Shown here: positions 8,532-17,175 of the stretch, piece by piece | How positions within the stretch are numbered: position 1 is the first letter of the stretch | Layout: the number at the start of each line of letters is the position of its first letter | Assembly: GCA_021324365.1 (NCBI GenBank) | Contig: JAJPJE010000102.1 | Coordinates: forward strand, 1 to 34,495 | From: Terriglobia bacterium | Lineage (GTDB): Bacteria > Acidobacteriota > Terriglobia > Terriglobales > Acidobacteriaceae | Reading direction: 5' to 3' | DNA: 34,495 bases | Program-made: the position numbers and the translations under genes | Notes under the pieces: model-generated | Told to the model about the DNA's origin: nothing | Databases searched by the model: none | What the model saw: only the letters and a program-made list of their open reading frames with translations

Positions 8532-9707
8532 ATGAAAATACACGAGTACCAGGCGAAGTCGATACTGGCGAAGTATGGTGTGCCAATTCCGCGTGGCGAG
8601 GTTGCCACGAGCCGCGAAGAGGCAGAGGCAGTTGCCAGGAAGCTGTTCTCCGAAGGCGCCAGTGGCGTCGTCGTAAAAGCGCAGATTCATGCCGGGGGCC
8701 GCGGCAAAGGCGGCGGGGTGAAGATCGCTAAATCGGTTGAAGAAGCCGGCGAACTCGCTTCCAAGATGCTGGGAATGAAGCTGGTTACGCACCAGACCGG
8801 TCCGGAAGGCCGCGTCGTCCGGCGTCTGCTGATTGAAGAGACGCTGCCAATCGCGCGCGAACTCTACCTGGGTATGCTGCTCGATCGCGCCGAAGCCAAG
8901 CTGGTGGTGATGGCATCGGCTGCGGGAGGAATGGAAATCGAGCAGGTAGCAGCCGAAAATCCGGACGCAATTCTGAAGGAGTACATCGATTCCGGCAGTG
9001 GACTTGCTGCTTTTCAGGCCCGCAAGATCGGGTACTTTCTCGGATTGAAGCCCGGCGAAGTGAACCAGTTGGTCATACTTTTGATCGGCCTGTACAAGGC
9101 ATACGTGGAAACTGACGCCTCGCTGGTGGAAATCAATCCACTGATCGTCACCAGCGATGGGCGCATCTTCGCGCTCGACGCGAAGGTCAACTTCGATGAC
9201 AACTCACTGTTCCGCCATAAAGATATTCGCGACTTGCGCGACATCACGGAAGAAGATCCGCTGGAAGTAGAAGCGTCCAAGTACGGCCTGAACTACATCA
9301 AGCTCGACGGCAACGTGGGATGCATGGTGAATGGCGCTGGTCTGGCCATGGCCACCATGGACATCATTCAGTTCGCGGGTGGAATGCCGGCCAACTTTCT
9401 CGACGTGGGCGGTGGTGCTAACGAAGAACAGGTGACGCACGCGTTTGAGATCCTGCTGAGCGATAAGAATGTGCGCGCAGTGCTGATCAATATCTTCGGC
9501 GGGATCCTGCGTGTAGACACCCTGGCAAATGGGGTGGTTGCGGCAGCACGAAAAACAAACATCCAGTTACCGATTGTGTTGCGCCTGGAAGGTACGAATG
9601 TGGAGCAGGGGCGCGAAATCCTCAGAAACTCGGGGTTGAATTTCATCGTGGCGGAGACGATGAAGGATGCCGCCGAAAAAGTTGTCGGAGCCGCAAAGGG
9701 CAGGTAA
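8532..9707 (+). CDS. sucC: Succinyl-CoA synthetase, beta subunit
   Basis: 391 residues from ATG at 8532 (MKIHEYQAKSILAKYGVPIP), the family length. An open frame runs on upstream to 8352 but has no resemblance to SucC. The ATP-grasp part holds KAQIHAGGRGKGGGVK and VEINPLIV. The C-terminal CoA-ligase part holds GNVGCMVNGAGLAMATMD, NFLDVGGGANEEQV and INIFGGILR. With SucD it interconverts succinyl-CoA and succinate while making ATP or GTP in the citric acid cycle. The stop is followed directly by the GTG of a small gene, then sucD, so the three are likely one transcript. It is an unusual arrangement, because sucC and sucD normally adjoin. Confidence 0.96.
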   Translation: MKIHEYQAKSILAKYGVPIPRGEVATSREEAEAVARKLFSEGASGVVVKAQIHAGGRGKGGGVKIAKSVEEAGELASKMLGMKLVTHQTGPEGRVVRRLLIEETLPIARELYLGMLLDRAEAKLVVMASAAGGMEIEQVAAENPDAILKEYIDSGSGLAAFQARKIGYFLGLKPGEVNQLVILLIGLYKAYVETDASLVEINPLIVTSDGRIFALDAKVNFDDNSLFRHKDIRDLRDITEEDPLEVEASKYGLNYIKLDGNVGCMVNGAGLAMATMDIIQFAGGMPANFLDVGGGANEEQVTHAFEILLSDKNVRAVLINIFGGILRVDTLANGVVAAARKTNIQLPIVLRLEGTNVEQGREILRNSGLNFIVAETMKDAAEKVVGAAKGR

Positions 9708-9953
9708 GTGGCGATCTCACAGGAACAGTTTGGCGAGTTGGAAGCGGAACTCGAAATCCTGGGCAAGATTGCGGCTCAGTTTGAAGCGGGCTCGCCTCAG
9801 GAGGTCACGATTCGGCGTGCTGCCGTTGCTCTATTCTTCGTGGTGATGCACCACGGTGACAGTTTTGAAGCGTACCTCGCGAATTTTGATCAGAAGCTGA
9901 CGCCCGAGCAATTGGCGCGGCTGAAAGAAATGGGCTTGGAGACAGATTCATGA
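9708..9953 (+). CDS. Small unknown protein between sucC and sucD
   Basis: 81 residues, not recognised. GTG at 9708 follows the sucC TAA with no gap, and the gene ends in an ATGA overlap with sucD, so translation of the three is probably coupled. AAGGGCAGG just before the sucC stop can serve as ribosome site. The sequence is acidic and predicted mostly helical: a first helix ([20 protein letters not shown]), [15 protein letters not shown], then [20 protein letters not shown]. It has no signal peptide, no cysteines and no membrane segment long enough to be sure of. Its position suggests a partner or regulator of succinyl-CoA synthetase, but that is inference only. Confidence 0.8.
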   Translation: MAISQEQFGELEAELEILGKIAAQFEAGSPQEVTIRRAAVALFFVVMHHGDSFEAYLANFDQKLTPEQLARLKEMGLETDS

Positions 9954-10834
9954 GCATTCTGGTTGATAAGAATACGAAAGTGATCGTGCAGGGACTGACC
10001 GGCAAGGAGGGCACGTTTCACGCGAAGGCGTGCGCCGCGTACGGAACTAAAATTGTCGGCGGCGTAACTCCTGGAAAGGGCGGAACCACCCACGAAGGCT
10101 TTCCGGTGTTCAACACCGTGCAGGAAGCGGTGGACAAGACCGGCGCCGACGCTTCCGTGATCTTTGTGCCTCCTGCGTTCGCAGCGGACGCGGTGATGGA
10201 AGCAGCCGATGCCGAGATCGAGTTGATTGTCTGTATTACCGAAGGCGTTCCGGCAAACGATATGCTCCGGGTATGGGATTACCTGCAGGATCGTCGTGCA
10301 CGCCTTATCGGTCCGAATTGTCCGGGCATCATCTCGCCGGGAAAATGCAAGATCGGCATCATGCCCGGTCACATCCATCGCGAGGGTAACGTCGGGATTG
10401 TGTCGCGCTCAGGGACGCTGACCTATGAAGCCGTCTATCAGCTCTCGAAGCGTGGAATCGGACAGTCGACTGCAATCGGAATTGGCGGCGACCCGATCAT
10501 CGGAACCAACTTCGTCGATGCGTTGGAGCTGTTCAACAAGGATCCGCAAACGGAAGCGATCGTGATGATTGGCGAGATCGGCGGCAATGCTGAGGAGACT
10601 GCCGCAGATTACATCAAGGCGCATGTGAAGAAGCCAGTGGTGTCGTTCATCGCCGGACAGACTGCGCCTCCTGGACGCCGCATGGGCCACGCCGGCGCCA
10701 TCATTTCCGGTGGGCATGGAACGGCAGCCGAGAAGGTCAAGGCATTGGAAGCGGCCGGTATCCGCGTGGCGAAGACGCCAGCAGTGATTGGCGAACTGGT
10801 CGCGCAGGTACTGGGTGCGGCAGCAAAGGCTTAG
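9950..10834 (+). CDS. sucD: Succinyl-CoA synthetase, alpha subunit
   Basis: 294 residues. It has the CoA-binding Rossmann segment ([30 protein letters not shown]), [58 protein letters not shown] and [18 protein letters not shown], in which His247 is the phosphorylated catalytic histidine. It pairs with SucC as the (alpha-beta) enzyme of the citric acid cycle. ATG at 9950 overlaps the small gene's stop by four bases. ndk follows 47 bp later, which suits an enzyme whose product nucleotide may need exchange. Confidence 0.97.
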   Translation: MSILVDKNTKVIVQGLTGKEGTFHAKACAAYGTKIVGGVTPGKGGTTHEGFPVFNTVQEAVDKTGADASVIFVPPAFAADAVMEAADAEIELIVCITEGVPANDMLRVWDYLQDRRARLIGPNCPGIISPGKCKIGIMPGHIHREGNVGIVSRSGTLTYEAVYQLSKRGIGQSTAIGIGGDPIIGTNFVDALELFNKDPQTEAIVMIGEIGGNAEETAADYIKAHVKKPVVSFIAGQTAPPGRRMGHAGAIISGGHGTAAEKVKALEAAGIRVAKTPAVIGELVAQVLGAAAKA

Positions 10835-10881
10835 TTGTGGTACGCGGCTTGCCCGCGATCTCATATCAATAGTAAGGACGC

Positions 10882-11307
10882 ATGAAGACTCTCGAACGTA
10901 CGTTGGCCATCATCAAACCAGACGCGGTTGCGCGCCAGGCCACTGGCGACATCATCAGCATGATTGAGAAGAAGGGGTTCCGCATTATCGGCGCAAAGAT
11001 GCTGCACATCACCAAGCCCCAGGCAGAAGGCTTCTACGCCGTTCATGCGGGCAAGGCATTTTTCGATTCGCTGACAGACTTCATGGCAAGTGGCCCGATC
11101 CTCGTCATGGCACTGGAAAAAGACAATGCGATCAAAGAATGGCGCGAACTGATGGGCGCCACGAATCCGGCGAATGCTGCGGAAGGGACGATCCGGAAGA
11201 AGTGGGCGAGCAGTATCGAGAAAAACGCGGTACACGGATCGGATGCGGAAGATACTGCACGGTTTGAGCTGAGTTACTATTTTGCTGGATACGAGCTGGC
11301 GAAGTAG
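10882..11307 (+). CDS. ndk: Nucleoside diphosphate kinase
   Basis: 141 residues, normal length. It transfers the gamma phosphate from ATP to other NDPs through a phosphohistidine. [12 protein letters not shown] begins the fold, and the active-site motif NAVHGSD holds His118. AAGGA lies seven bases before the ATG. The gene follows sucD by 47 bp and probably shares its transcript. The protein is cytoplasmic. Confidence 0.97.
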   Translation: MKTLERTLAIIKPDAVARQATGDIISMIEKKGFRIIGAKMLHITKPQAEGFYAVHAGKAFFDSLTDFMASGPILVMALEKDNAIKEWRELMGATNPANAAEGTIRKKWASSIEKNAVHGSDAEDTARFELSYYFAGYELAK

Positions 11308-11320
11308 AGCTTTCTAGTCC

Positions 11321-11347
11321 CCACTCGGCCAAAGGCGGGCGGAGTGG
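11321..11347 (+). terminator. Hairpin after ndk, possible terminator or repeat
   Basis: CCACTC and GAGTGG pair, with an inner GCC/GGC pairing, 13 bp past the ndk stop. No T-run follows. It resembles the palindromic repeats found elsewhere in the window, so it may be a repeat and not a terminator. Confidence 0.25.
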
Positions 11348-11388
11348 CGCGCCTGGGCTTGATTCGTTGGGACAGTGAGAAGAATTCC

Positions 11389-11577
11389 ATGCCGCACGTT
11401 CAAATCACTTTGCTGAAGGGTCGCAGCATCGAGGTGAAGCGAAAGATCGCCTCGCGCATCACCGATGTGCTTCATGAGGAAGCTGGCACGGCGAAAGAGG
11501 GCATTTCGATCTCGTTTGTTGAAGTGGATCGCGAGAGCTACGCCCGAGGAGGTGTGCTGATGGCCGATAAGAAGTAA
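11389..11577 (+). CDS. 4-oxalocrotonate tautomerase-like protein
   Basis: 62 residues from ATG at 11389, exactly the size of the 4-OT family. An in-frame start at 11344 would hide the catalytic proline. After Met removal, Pro1 of MPHVQITLLKGRS is the general base of the superfamily. GISISFVEVDRESYARGGV is the matching C-terminal half. GAG/AAG purines upstream give a modest ribosome site. The gene lies 81 bp after ndk on the same strand and is convergent with the monooxygenase gene. The natural substrate is unknown, because small tautomerases are used in aromatic degradation and other roles. Confidence 0.88.
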   Translation: MPHVQITLLKGRSIEVKRKIASRITDVLHEEAGTAKEGISISFVEVDRESYARGGVLMADKK

Positions 11578-11595
11578 CGCGAGCGGAATCGATTT

Positions 11596-11883
11596 TCAAT
11601 CGACTGGCTGGTACAAATCTCCCGCCTGCCGTTCCGCGATCTGCGCCAATTTCTTGGCCGCGAGTTCCTGGAAGTGACGCGAGTCACGATGAGCCTGGAG
11701 GGCGGCATCATCTTCATACTGCTCGTATATAAAGAAGCGGCGCGGGTCGTTCCGATGCGTGTGGACCTGGTAGAAGCGACACCCGGGTTCCTTGCGCGAC
11801 TCACTCTGCAGCTTACGAAAAAGGTCGGCGACCGCTTGTTCCGCGCCAGCTTTGGCAATCCAGGTCACAGCCAAAACAACCAT
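11596..11883 (-). CDS. Antibiotic biosynthesis monooxygenase (ABM) domain protein
   Basis: 95 residues beginning MVVLAVTWIAKAGAEQAV. The ABM fold (dimeric alpha-beta barrel) is shown by the pattern EPGCRFYQVHTHRNDPRRF, FIYEQYEDDAALQAHRDSRHF and a final helix. The start is fixed by AAGGAGG five bases upstream of the ATG. The frame is open further upstream into purA, but that is shadow sequence. It starts 19 bp after the purA stop, so the two are likely co-transcribed. Proteins of this type include quinol monooxygenases and heme-degrading enzymes; the specific reaction cannot be told. Confidence 0.88.
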   Translation of the reverse strand: MVVLAVTWIAKAGAEQAVADLFRKLQSESRKEPGCRFYQVHTHRNDPRRFFIYEQYEDDAALQAHRDSRHFQELAAKKLAQIAERQAGDLYQPVD

Positions 11884-11902
11884 ATCTTCCTCCTTTGCGT
11901 GC

Positions 11903-13261
11903 CTACCGACGCGCGGCTGTTTTCTTTGGACGGGAAGGCTTTTCCGCCTCGACTCCCGGCAGCGCCGATTCAAAGTCGCCGACAAGCATCGTTTGTTCGC
12001 GATCTGGGCCGGTGGAAACCATGCCGATTTTGGCTCCCGTTTCATTCTCAATGAAATCCAGGTAGGTTTTTGCTTTTGCGGGCAGCTTATCGTAGTTACT
12101 GATGCCAGCCGTCGATTTTTGCCAGCCGGGCAGCGTCTTGTAGATCGGCTCAATCTTCTCGTAGCCACAGCCCTGGGCAGGGATATCGGTAATCTTCTTG
12201 CCGTTGATCTTGTAGCCCACGCAGATCGGAATTTCGGCAAGATCGTCGAGAACGTCCATCTTTGTGACCACGAGCCACTCGATGCCGTTGATCATCGCCG
12301 AATAGCGCAGCAGTGGCAGATCGAGCCAGCCGCAACGGCGTGGTCGCCCGGTGACAGCACCGAACTCGTTTCCCTTCTTACGGAGTTCCTCGCCAAGTTT
12401 GTCGTGGAGTTCGGTAGGAAATGGCCCTTCGCCAACGCGCGTGCAATAAGCCTTGGTTACGCCAATCACTGTGTCCATCGATGTGGGCGGAACACCGGTA
12501 CCGGTTGCTGCGCCGCCGGAAGTCGCGCTCGAAGAGGTGACGAAGGGGTAGGTGCCGTGGTCGATGTCAAGCATCGTGCCCTGTGCGCCTTCAAACATCA
12601 CCGACTCACCGGAGGAGAGAGCCTTGTTCAGTAGAGAAGCGGTATCGGCAACAAACGGTTTAATTCCTTCTGCTGCGCGCACGTATTCGCGATAGATTTC
12701 CGCGGCGTCGAGCGGCTCGGAGTTGAACAAAGCGTGCACGATGGTGTTCTTCTCGCGGCAGGCGTTCTCGATGTGCGTCTTCATTAGAGCGTGATCGAGC
12801 AGGTCCGCGACACGGAGGCCGCGGCGCCCCATCTTGTCTTCATACGCAGGACCAATGCCGCGCGATGTGGTGCCGATCTTCACGCGCCCGGGAGCATTTT
12901 CCGATGCGAGTTCGATCATGCGATGGTACGGAAGGATAACCTGTGCGCGGTTACTGACGAATAGATTGCCGTCGACCTGTACTCCCGCATCACGCAGCGC
13001 CTTCACTTCTTTCAGAAGAGCGAATGGATCGAGGACGACGCCGTTACCAATGACAGCACGGCAACCGGGGCGAAGAATGCCACAGGGAACGAGTTGAAGA
13101 ATGAACTTGCGCCCGGCGATGGTGACGGTGTGACCTGCATTGTGACCGCCCGCGTATCGCGCTACGACATCGAAATGCTCGGAAAGATAGTCGACAATCT
13201 TTCCCTTACCTTCATCGCCCCATTGGGCACCGACAACAATGGCGGTTTTGCCCCTGTTCAA
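11903..13261 (-). CDS. purA: Adenylosuccinate synthetase
   Basis: It makes adenylosuccinate from IMP, aspartate and GTP in AMP synthesis. The start TTG at 13261 gives 452 residues (MNRGKTAIVVGAQWGDEGKGK). The ATG at 13282 would add seven residues across the ribosome site. Motifs: the P-loop GDEGKGK, ARYAGGHNAGHTV, GIGPAYEDKMGRRGLR, FEGAQGTMLDIDHGTYPFVTSS, GVTKAYCTRVGEGPFPTE and GRPRRCGWLD. The C-terminus carries a short basic tail (AEKPSRPKKTAARR) beyond the usual family end. It is followed by the ABM gene. A 171-bp region separates it from the divergent mutM. Confidence 0.96.
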   Translation of the reverse strand: MNRGKTAIVVGAQWGDEGKGKIVDYLSEHFDVVARYAGGHNAGHTVTIAGRKFILQLVPCGILRPGCRAVIGNGVVLDPFALLKEVKALRDAGVQVDGNLFVSNRAQVILPYHRMIELASENAPGRVKIGTTSRGIGPAYEDKMGRRGLRVADLLDHALMKTHIENACREKNTIVHALFNSEPLDAAEIYREYVRAAEGIKPFVADTASLLNKALSSGESVMFEGAQGTMLDIDHGTYPFVTSSSATSGGAATGTGVPPTSMDTVIGVTKAYCTRVGEGPFPTELHDKLGEELRKKGNEFGAVTGRPRRCGWLDLPLLRYSAMINGIEWLVVTKMDVLDDLAEIPICVGYKINGKKITDIPAQGCGYEKIEPIYKTLPGWQKSTAGISNYDKLPAKAKTYLDFIENETGAKIGMVSTGPDREQTMLVGDFESALPGVEAEKPSRPKKTAARR

Positions 13262-13265
13262 AGCG

Positions 13266-13272
13266 CCTCCTT
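13266..13272 (-). promoter_or_regulatory. Ribosome binding site deciding the purA TTG start
   Basis: AAGGAGG lies four bases before TTG at 13261 on the minus strand. It is a full anti-Shine-Dalgarno match and excludes the upstream ATG. Confidence 0.75.
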
Positions 13273-13432
13273 CACGGCACACTCCTTGCCCACCTGTGTT
13301 TTAGCGCACCTTTTCAGGGAAATGGCGAACGAGGGGTGTAACAACGAATTTTACATTCCGAAGGGATACAGGGCAATCGAAGCTGTGGTTAGGACCGATA
13401 GGATTTTCCGATCTTCAAGGTAAACTGACATT

Positions 13433-14251
13433 GTGCCGGAACTTCCTGAAGTCGAAACCATCGCGCGCGGACTCGCGAAACGAGTGACGGGGGACGTGAT
13501 CGAATCCGTGTGGATTGGAGAACGCAAGCAGCCGTTACTTTCGCCAGCGCACGAGATTGCGACTACGCTCGAAGGTGCCCGGTTGGCGAAGATTCGGCGC
13601 GTTGGGAAACACATTGCCATTGACCTGGAGCGCAAGGGCAAAAGAGCAAGCGACCATGCGCAATGGATCGTACACTTGGGTATGACCGGGAAAGTGCTGG
13701 TCACTGAGGCAGATCAGCAGGTCGAAAAGCATACGCATTTGATTGCAAAGCTGGCGTCGGGACGCGAGTTGAGGTACGTCGACCCGAGGATGTTCGGGAA
13801 ATTGAAGGTGGTGCGCGAGGTGTTTCGCGCGCCGGGGCAGGAGCCGTTGGAGGTCAGCTTTGAGAACTTCGTGAACTTGTTTCATGGACGTAAAACGCCG
13901 ATCAAGAGCGCGCTGTTGAATCAAAAGTTGCTAAGTGGAGTCGGAAATATTTATGCCGATGAAGCTCTTGCGCGCGCAGGTATTCGTCCGCGAAGGCGTG
14001 CGGTTTCGGTGACCCAGGTTGGGTTGAGGAGGCTATATGAGGCGTTGAAACAAGTACTAGAGGAGGCGATCGCGGCGGGCGGGTCGTCGATCAACGACTA
14101 TGTGGATTCCGACGGGAACGAAGGCCTGTTCCAGATACAGCACCGCGTGTACGGAAGAGAAGGGCAGCAGTGCCTGACGTGCAAGACGGCGATTAAGCGA
14201 ATCGTGATTTCTGGCAGGAGTGCTCATTACTGTCCGAAATGCCAGAAATAA
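13433..14251 (+). CDS. mutM: Formamidopyrimidine-DNA glycosylase
   Basis: 272 residues with GTG start at 13433, giving MPELPEVETIARGL. Pro1 and Glu2 of the mature protein are the catalytic residues for removing oxidised purines such as 8-oxoguanine and nicking the strand. Further motifs: HLGMTGKVLV, YVDPRMFGKL, KSALLNQKLLSGVGNIYADE (helix-two-turn-helix) and the C-terminal zinc finger with two Cys-x2-Cys pairs (CLTC and CPKC). Length and motif order are standard. AAGG lies upstream. It is divergent from purA and convergent with the ROK-like gene. Confidence 0.96.
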   Translation: MPELPEVETIARGLAKRVTGDVIESVWIGERKQPLLSPAHEIATTLEGARLAKIRRVGKHIAIDLERKGKRASDHAQWIVHLGMTGKVLVTEADQQVEKHTHLIAKLASGRELRYVDPRMFGKLKVVREVFRAPGQEPLEVSFENFVNLFHGRKTPIKSALLNQKLLSGVGNIYADEALARAGIRPRRRAVSVTQVGLRRLYEALKQVLEEAIAAGGSSINDYVDSDGNEGLFQIQHRVYGREGQQCLTCKTAIKRIVISGRSAHYCPKCQK

Positions 14252-14257
14252 GAATCG

Positions 14258-14273
14258 GCAATCGTGCGATTGC
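14258..14273. other. Short palindrome between mutM and ROK-like gene
   Basis: GCAATCG and CGATTGC face each other around two bases, six bases past the mutM stop, with an overlapping second hairpin possibility (TGCGAT/ATCGCA). No T-run is present. It may mark the convergent ends of the two transcripts, but this is weak. Confidence 0.25.
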
Positions 14274-14349
14274 GAGATCGCAGAATCGAGCGCGTTAAAT
14301 CCTCGCTATGTTCGGAAAGCGTACCCGAGGGCGACTGCGTCACGCGAAT

Positions 14350-15753
14350 CTATTCTCCTGCAATCGCCGGCAAACTGGCTGCTACGATGGATTGGCCGAC
14401 GCGCCGGCTCTTCTCGTCGGGCAATGCGATCGAAATCGTGGAAGCCAGCTGCGGAAATTCAGTGCGCAGTACTTCCTGAGCCTTGCTGAGGATGACGTCC
14501 CCACCTGGGCCGGTGGTCACGCGACCCAATATGAGTACGTGCTTGAGATCGTAGAAGTCCGCATAGTGCGCAACGCCATAGCCGACGTAAGTGCCAATCG
14601 TCTCGTAGACCTTGACGGCAATGGGATCCCCGGCCGCCATTTTCTTTTGCAAGGCGACCAGCCGCTCCGGCAAACTCATGCTATCCGCAAACTGCATGCC
14701 TGCATTTACCGCTACGCGGTTGGTGGCTTGCTGCGAGAAGTACTGCGCGCCACAACAATCACCTGACCATTCGTCTTCGGGCCCGTTTGCACGGTAGTCG
14801 ACGGGAGCAAAGGCGAGTTCGTTCAGCCAACTTGTAATGTTCCCTTCGCGATTCACATAGCCGACTGCCTCGCTGGATCCGAGCGCCACTCCGAGCACCG
14901 GGTTTTCGCCAAGGGACATCGATCCGGCGAGCGCGGTGACTTCGCCGTCGTTGACTACTTCCATCGGGACACCCAACTCTTTACGAATGCGGAGAAACAG
15001 TGGGGCGATCTTCTCGGCGAAGTTTTTGGGCGAAACTCCACGATAAAGCGACCCCACGCGCACGCGATTGTTGATGTAAACGCCTGCGGCACTACCGCCG
15101 ACCGCATCCAGCCGTGGCAAATGTGAGGCCGCACGGCGGATCGAATCCATAACCCCCTGGTAGTGATATTCAGGGTCGGTCGCGTTCTTCGGGTCCCATA
15201 CGACTTCTTCGCTGAAGACGGGCTCGCCGTCGATGACGGCACTTGCCTTGCGGTCGCTGGCCCCGAGGTCGAATCCAACGCGGCACCCTTTCAGGTGGCG
15301 TCCAAGCGGTACCGTTGCCTCTTGCGAGTGTGGAACGCATTGCGCGTCTGTAATCACGACCTCGAACGGATGTTCGTAGACGGTGCTCATGAAGTGGTGG
15401 TCGAATTTGCGCTCGCCGGTCGCAGAATAAACGGACTTGATGTGCTGGCCGATCTCTGCCGGTCCGCCGATATGAAGCTTCCATCCTCCACGCTGCCATA
15501 GGAGGAACTTCACAATACGCTCCACATAGAGGAGTGTGGCTTCGCAATTACCGCCGCTGCGCGGAATGATGCAGGTATCGAAAGTTGAAATGGAACCATC
15601 AGAGCGTTCGAGCGCCAGACGAAGGGGGACTGGGCCTATCTGTTTTGCAAGTTCGCGATACGAACGGTTGAAGAGAGCGGCAGGTAAGAATTCCGGATCC
15701 AGTGGAGCAATGACTGCGGGATGAACGGTAATGCCTGCAAGTTCTAAGGTCAT
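14350..15753 (-). CDS. ROK-family-like sugar kinase/transcriptional-type protein
   Basis: 467 residues from ATG at 15753, with AGGA seven bases upstream; the open frame continues to 15906 through repeat sequence and is not used. Residues 1 to ~170 form an N-terminal region not typical of plain ROK kinases (PVPLRLALERSDGSISTFDT, then a stretch ending near VPLGRHLKG). The actin-like ATPase core then starts with GFDLGASDRKASAVIDG, followed by DAVGGSAAGVYINN, VVNDGEVTALAGSM, GVALGSSEAVGYVN and SGDCCGAQYFSQQATNR. The CxCGxxGCxE zinc motif of true ROK kinases is not present. Sugar kinase activity is possible but not shown. The gene lies 271 bp downstream of a true ROK kinase gene on the same strand. 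Confidence 0.75.
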   Translation of the reverse strand: MTLELAGITVHPAVIAPLDPEFLPAALFNRSYRELAKQIGPVPLRLALERSDGSISTFDTCIIPRSGGNCEATLLYVERIVKFLLWQRGGWKLHIGGPAEIGQHIKSVYSATGERKFDHHFMSTVYEHPFEVVITDAQCVPHSQEATVPLGRHLKGCRVGFDLGASDRKASAVIDGEPVFSEEVVWDPKNATDPEYHYQGVMDSIRRAASHLPRLDAVGGSAAGVYINNRVRVGSLYRGVSPKNFAEKIAPLFLRIRKELGVPMEVVNDGEVTALAGSMSLGENPVLGVALGSSEAVGYVNREGNITSWLNELAFAPVDYRANGPEDEWSGDCCGAQYFSQQATNRVAVNAGMQFADSMSLPERLVALQKKMAAGDPIAVKVYETIGTYVGYGVAHYADFYDLKHVLILGRVTTGPGGDVILSKAQEVLRTEFPQLASTISIALPDEKSRRVGQSIVAASLPAIAGE

Positions 15754-15790
15754 GCGGTTCCTAGTTATGAGTCGTGAGCGAGGGCCAAAG

Positions 15791-15813
15791 GCCCACGCAC
15801 CAGCCGGCGAGAC
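15791..15813. repeat. Dispersed repeat, copy 1 of GCCCACGCA motif
   Basis: This 23-base stretch is nearly identical to 22797-22820 (three differences). Both copies are intergenic. Confidence 0.5.
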
Positions 15814-15843
15814 GCCAGCACTGCAACGAAGAGAACAAGTTTT

Positions 15844-15885
15844 GGTGCTCCCACCTCTGCCAAGAGAAGACAGAGATGGGGCACC
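15844..15885. repeat. Dispersed palindromic repeat, copy 1
   Basis: The left arm GGTGCTCCCACCTCTG and right arm CAGAGATGGGGCACC pair almost fully. Related sequences lie at 19182-19221 and 24304-24339, always between genes. It resembles the REP-like palindromes common in acidobacterial genomes (from general knowledge, not checked). Confidence 0.55.
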
Positions 15886-16024
15886 GCTATTGTTCTTTTC
15901 CCCCACCCACTAATGTGAAATTTTGCGGGTGGAGAACCCAACTTGAAGACCCAAGGTGCTATAGAGCAGTAGGTCGCTGGAATTGTGCCTGATTTTGAGG
16001 TGAGTTCGCAAACTCGTGCGACAC

Positions 16025-17089
16025 TCAGGCTTGTGAGGTGATGGTACGAGCACGCAGGAAGGGTAATCGAGCGGCGCCGAAGAGCCCGCCGTCGCCGCCC
16101 AGCAGCGCTCGCGTGATGATGGTCTGCCTCGACTTTGGTGAGGGCTGATACGAAACTCCTGCCGACGCTCCCTTTGCTCTCTCGACATCAGCTGGCGCAG
16201 TTGCGGCGTACACCATGGAGCGGCGCCGGACTTCTTCAAACATGGCCGGTGCGAACGCATCCCAGGAATTGGAAACGCCGCCGCCTAGCACGTACATCTG
16301 CAAGTTGAAGGCGTTCACGATGTCCCCGAGAACGATGCCGAGGGCCCAACCCACTTTGCGGAAAATCGTTTTTGAAGGCTCGTCGCCCTGGAGCGCGAGG
16401 TTGTAGATGGTCTTCGCGGTGAACTCGACATTCTTGAACGTGCCGGTGCCGGCGGAAAGTTCGCTCAGTTCCTTTGCATTTCCGGTAGCAATCGCTTCAC
16501 GAGCCATGCGAAGGATGGCGGTTGCTGATGCAAATTGCTCCACACATCCATAATTGCCGCAGTTGCACTTGGGACCATCTGGATGCACGGTGATGTGACC
16601 GAGTTCGCCGGCCATGCCGGTCATGCCTTCCCAAACCTGGTTGTGCAGTACGATGCCACCGCCAACACCGGTCCCGAGAGTGAGAATACACATATCTTCA
16701 ACGTTGCGGGCAGCGCCGAGCCAATGCTCACCGACGGCAGCGGCGTTGGCGTCGTTCTCGAGAATGACGGGCGCGTTGAGGCGTCGTTCGATTTCTTCCT
16801 TCACAGGATAGTCACGCCAATCGGGCAAATTCGGGGATTTGCGGACCATACCGGTATCCTGGTCGATGATGCCGGGGACGCCGATGCCGACGCCCGCGAG
16901 ATCACCTTTGCCACGCAAACGAAGGCTGACACTTTTGATCGCTTCCGTCATCTCCTGTATGACGAAGTCGCGTCCACGGGAAACCTGTGCCCCAGTCTCC
17001 AATTTTTCGAGCAGGTTGCCATCTGCGTCGACTGCGGAAATTCGCAGGTTCGTTCCACCGAGATCCACTCCGATTGCGAATGAAGCCAT
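16025..17089 (-). CDS. ROK-family glucokinase
   Basis: 354 residues. It phosphorylates glucose or a related hexose with ATP in the cytoplasm. The phosphate-binding loop FAIGVDLGGTNLRIS is at the N-terminus. ILENDANAAAVGE holds the catalytic Asp113. LTLGTGVGGGIV is the second phosphate loop. GELGHITV (His165) with CNCGNYGCVEQ (Cys175, 177, 182) is the ROK zinc site. An extra tail of ~35 residues follows the normal end. A purine-rich GAGGAG lies 11 bases before the ATG. No helix-turn-helix domain is present, so it is a kinase and not a ROK repressor. It lies downstream of hisC by 86 bp. Confidence 0.93.
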   Translation of the reverse strand: MASFAIGVDLGGTNLRISAVDADGNLLEKLETGAQVSRGRDFVIQEMTEAIKSVSLRLRGKGDLAGVGIGVPGIIDQDTGMVRKSPNLPDWRDYPVKEEIERRLNAPVILENDANAAAVGEHWLGAARNVEDMCILTLGTGVGGGIVLHNQVWEGMTGMAGELGHITVHPDGPKCNCGNYGCVEQFASATAILRMAREAIATGNAKELSELSAGTGTFKNVEFTAKTIYNLALQGDEPSKTIFRKVGWALGIVLGDIVNAFNLQMYVLGGGVSNSWDAFAPAMFEEVRRRSMVYAATAPADVERAKGASAGVSYQPSPKSRQTIITRALLGGDGGLFGAARLPFLRARTITSQA

Positions 17090-17126
17090 GAAAAAGGGAC
17101 TCCTCTAATGATTGGTAAGTTTTCCG

Positions 17127-17151
17127 CTCTTGCCCTAAAAAGCAGCAAGAG
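17127..17151 (-). terminator. Possible terminator after hisC
   Basis: CTCTTGC and GCAAGAG form a 7-bp stem with an 11-base loop, 24 bp past the hisC stop. The bases after it on the minus strand (CGGAAAACTT) are not a T-run, so termination is doubtful. An alternative TGCCCT/AGGGCA stem overlaps. Confidence 0.25.
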
Positions 17152-17175
17152 GGCACCAAGCCTATTGATTGTAGA

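Noticed and set aside
11792-12634. A 280-residue plus-strand ORF
   Set aside because: It lies antisense to purA and the ABM gene, which are supported by motifs and ribosome sites.
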